In this document: positions 4,695-5,321 of the stretch, in pieces | How the letters are laid out: each line of letters begins with the position of its first letter | How positions within the stretch are numbered: the first letter of the stretch is position 1 | Source: Desulfobacterales bacterium | Lineage (GTDB): Bacteria; Desulfobacterota; Desulfobacteria; Desulfobacterales; JAUCGF01 | Direction: 5' to 3' | NCBI GenBank assembly: GCA_029940345.1 | Contig: JAOZRC010000419.1 | Span: 1 to 5,321, forward strand | DNA length: 5,321 nt | The notes under the pieces: model-generated | What the model saw: the letters and a program-made list of their open reading frames with translations, nothing else | The model's database searches: none | What the model was told of the DNA's origin: nothing | Made by a program: the position numbers and the translations under genes

Positions 4695-4868
4695 ATGAAC
4701 CCCTCCGCTGATTTCTTGAAAAAAATGCTCGACAATTCCCCTGAAAGCAAGCAATTTTTATCAATCAATCAATCAATCAATCAATCAAGAGGTGCGCCCG
4801 GACAATGTAAAATTCGGGAAAGCGCTTTTATTTATTTACGCCGGTCGTTCTCCGCCTTTGCATCATAA
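4695..4868 (+). CDS. Short ORF carrying a (TCAA)7 tract; possible fragment or phase-variable gene
   Basis: From ATG at 4695 the frame encodes 57 residues: MNPSADFLKKMLDNSPESKQ, then FLSINQSINQS encoded by the tetranucleotide tract, then a tail that stops at 4866-4868 inside the terminator hairpin. A TTG 21 bases upstream is an alternative start. The RBS is poor. Changing the repeat number would switch the tail: one repeat fewer gives a frame beginning EVRPDNVKFGKALLFIYAG and running to 4935, while one more gives a rapid stop. The LDNSP-FLSINQ part is shared with 3143-3187. I do not recognise the family. It may be a decayed gene rather than a working one. Confidence 0.35.
   Translation: MNPSADFLKKMLDNSPESKQFLSINQSINQSRGAPGQCKIRESAFIYLRRSFSAFAS
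4760..4788 (+). repeat. Tetranucleotide simple-sequence repeat, TCAA x7
   Basis: Seven uninterrupted TCAA units (4761-4788) preceded by an A. In frame they encode SINQSINQ. Tetranucleotide tracts of this kind inside 5' coding regions mediate slipped-strand phase variation, for example the CAAT repeats of Haemophilus lic genes. Whether this copy varies is unknown. A related site at 3176-3187 has three units. Confidence 0.9.
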
Positions 4869-4894
4869 GGAGAGCAGGCGGCGTTTTTGTTTTT
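4852..4894 (+). terminator. Rho-independent terminator
   Basis: CCGCCT (4852-4857), extended by GC after a two-base bulge, pairs with GCAGGCGG (4874-4881). An alternative longer fold pairs CGCCG at 4839-4843 with CGGCG at 4879-4883. The stem is followed by TTTTTGTTTTT (4884-4894), the best U-tract in the window. It would terminate transcription entering from the (TCAA)7 ORF or from further upstream. Confidence 0.75.
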
Positions 4895-4911
4895 CAGCCT
4901 CCGTTGCAATT

Positions 4912-4941
4912 GTAGGGTGCGTTAGCGAAGCGTAACGTACC
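4912..4941. repeat. REP-like palindrome, GTAGGGTGCGTTA type
   Basis: GGTGCGTTA (4916-4924) pairs with TAACGTACC (4933-4941) with one mismatch, and GC/GC around a GAA loop extends the stem. The GTAGGGTG lead resembles the terminal blocks of the 4278-4605 element, suggesting related repeat families. No coding role is seen. The stretch from 4942 to 5011 is AT-rich leader sequence for the next gene, without a clear promoter. Confidence 0.6.
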
Positions 4942-5011
4942 ATGTCGATATCAAACGCAATTTATTTGGAATTGGAAATTGTCTATGTTTAAAAACAATA
5001 AGGCGTAAAGA

Positions 5012-5278
5012 ATGTCATTACCAATACTAAAAGATAAATTAATCAATGAAATTAATTTAATACCTGACGATAAGTTATTAGATTTATATAATGTTATACA
5101 CTATTTCAGACTGGGTGTTGAAAAGCTGAAACCTGATAAAAAAGTAGATATATTATCCTACTCTGGTTCTTGGAAAGATATGGATACAGATATATTTGAT
5201 GATTTTATTGCTGATGTCAGTAAACGTCGAAACAATGCTTTTAGCAATAGGAGAGGTTATGAAAAAATCTCTTATTGA
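5012..5278 (+). CDS. Antitoxin-like protein of a VapC/PIN module (88 aa)
   Basis: An intact 88-residue frame. The N-terminal helical part (MSLPILKDKLINEINLIPDDKLLDLYNVIHYF) resembles small antitoxins that begin with an LPxDKLxDLYNxIHYFR-type helix. It is followed by RLGVE, a linker, and a GSWKDMDTDIFDDFIADVSKRR segment that in such proteins packs onto a PIN toxin. The next gene starts within its last 20 bases with its own RBS and reads as a PIN toxin, supporting the antitoxin role. A weak AAGGCG (from 5000) precedes the ATG. AT content and A/T-ending codons are higher than in the Bax inhibitor-like gene, hinting at separate ancestry. The partner match is inferred from context, not from a recognised DNA-binding domain. 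Confidence 0.75.
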   Translation: MSLPILKDKLINEINLIPDDKLLDLYNVIHYFRLGVEKLKPDKKVDILSYSGSWKDMDTDIFDDFIADVSKRRNNAFSNRRGYEKISY

Positions 5279-5321
5279 TACTGATATATTATCAATGTTT
5301 TTCAAGGGAAATATCAATGTT
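5259..5321 (+). CDS. VapC-like PIN-domain toxin, 5' end only
   Basis: The frame opens with MKKSLIDTDILSMFFKGNINV and leaves the window after 21 codons. The LIDTDILSMFFKGN segment is the first beta strand and helix of VapC-family PIN ribonucleases; Asp7 and Asp9 flank the usual first catalytic position. The ATG lies 20 bases inside the upstream antitoxin gene and is preceded by AGGAGAGG (5249-5256). Strong RBS plus overlap indicate coupled translation in one operon. Whether the rest is intact, including the later acidic residues, cannot be seen. Confidence 0.78.
   Translation, partial: MKKSLIDTDILSMFFKGNINV

Noticed and set aside
1..5321. A new defence or multi-gene system
   Set aside because: The intact genes are a membrane stress protein, a truncated Uma2 protein and unrelated antitoxins; no conserved operon beyond two-gene TA modules is visible.

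Overview
This window looks like accessory chromosome from a bacterium with a repeat-rich genome. Small toxin-antitoxin (TA) modules, an Uma2-family nuclease gene and many short palindromic or inverted-repeat elements lie between a few ordinary genes. The combination resembles Desulfobacterota such as filamentous or multicellular sulfate reducers. That placement is an inference from repeat style and protein flavour only; there is no rRNA or marker gene here, and cyanobacteria or Bacteroidota carry similar repeats.

Layout. 1-173: C-terminal end of a protein running in from the left edge. 231-494 (-): small conserved protein of unknown function. 526-818: nested inverted-repeat cluster built from four GCCCC-nnn-GGGGC palindromes. 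831-1072: three copies of a second repeat, two forming a MITE-like inverted pair. 1073-1668 (-): an Uma2 gene split by a 108-bp MITE-like insertion (1140-1247) flanked by an 8-bp target duplication; removing insert and one duplicate restores a 159-residue frame. 1792-2499 (+): the best housekeeping-type gene, a Bax inhibitor-1 (YccA/YbhL-like) membrane protein with promoter, strong RBS and terminator.

2568-5321 is a run of TA modules in different states. First comes an intact TIGR02574-type antitoxin with a truncated ParE-like toxin, the latter also hit by a 166-bp element with 13-bp terminal repeats and an 8-bp target duplication. Next is an intact HicB-like antitoxin overlapping a VapC/PIN toxin gene broken by about four frameshifts. 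Then comes a gene-poor stretch with a large nested inverted-repeat element (4278-4605), a short ORF carrying a (TCAA)7 tract, a terminator and a REP-like hairpin. Last is an antitoxin overlapping the first 21 codons of a VapC/PIN toxin that leaves the window.

Taken together, the antitoxin frames are open while two of three toxins are wrecked, and at least two non-autonomous elements have landed in or beside coding sequence. I see no CRISPR array, no tRNA or rRNA, no intact transposase and no convincing new defence system. The main novelty is the set of non-autonomous elements and the gene decay around them.
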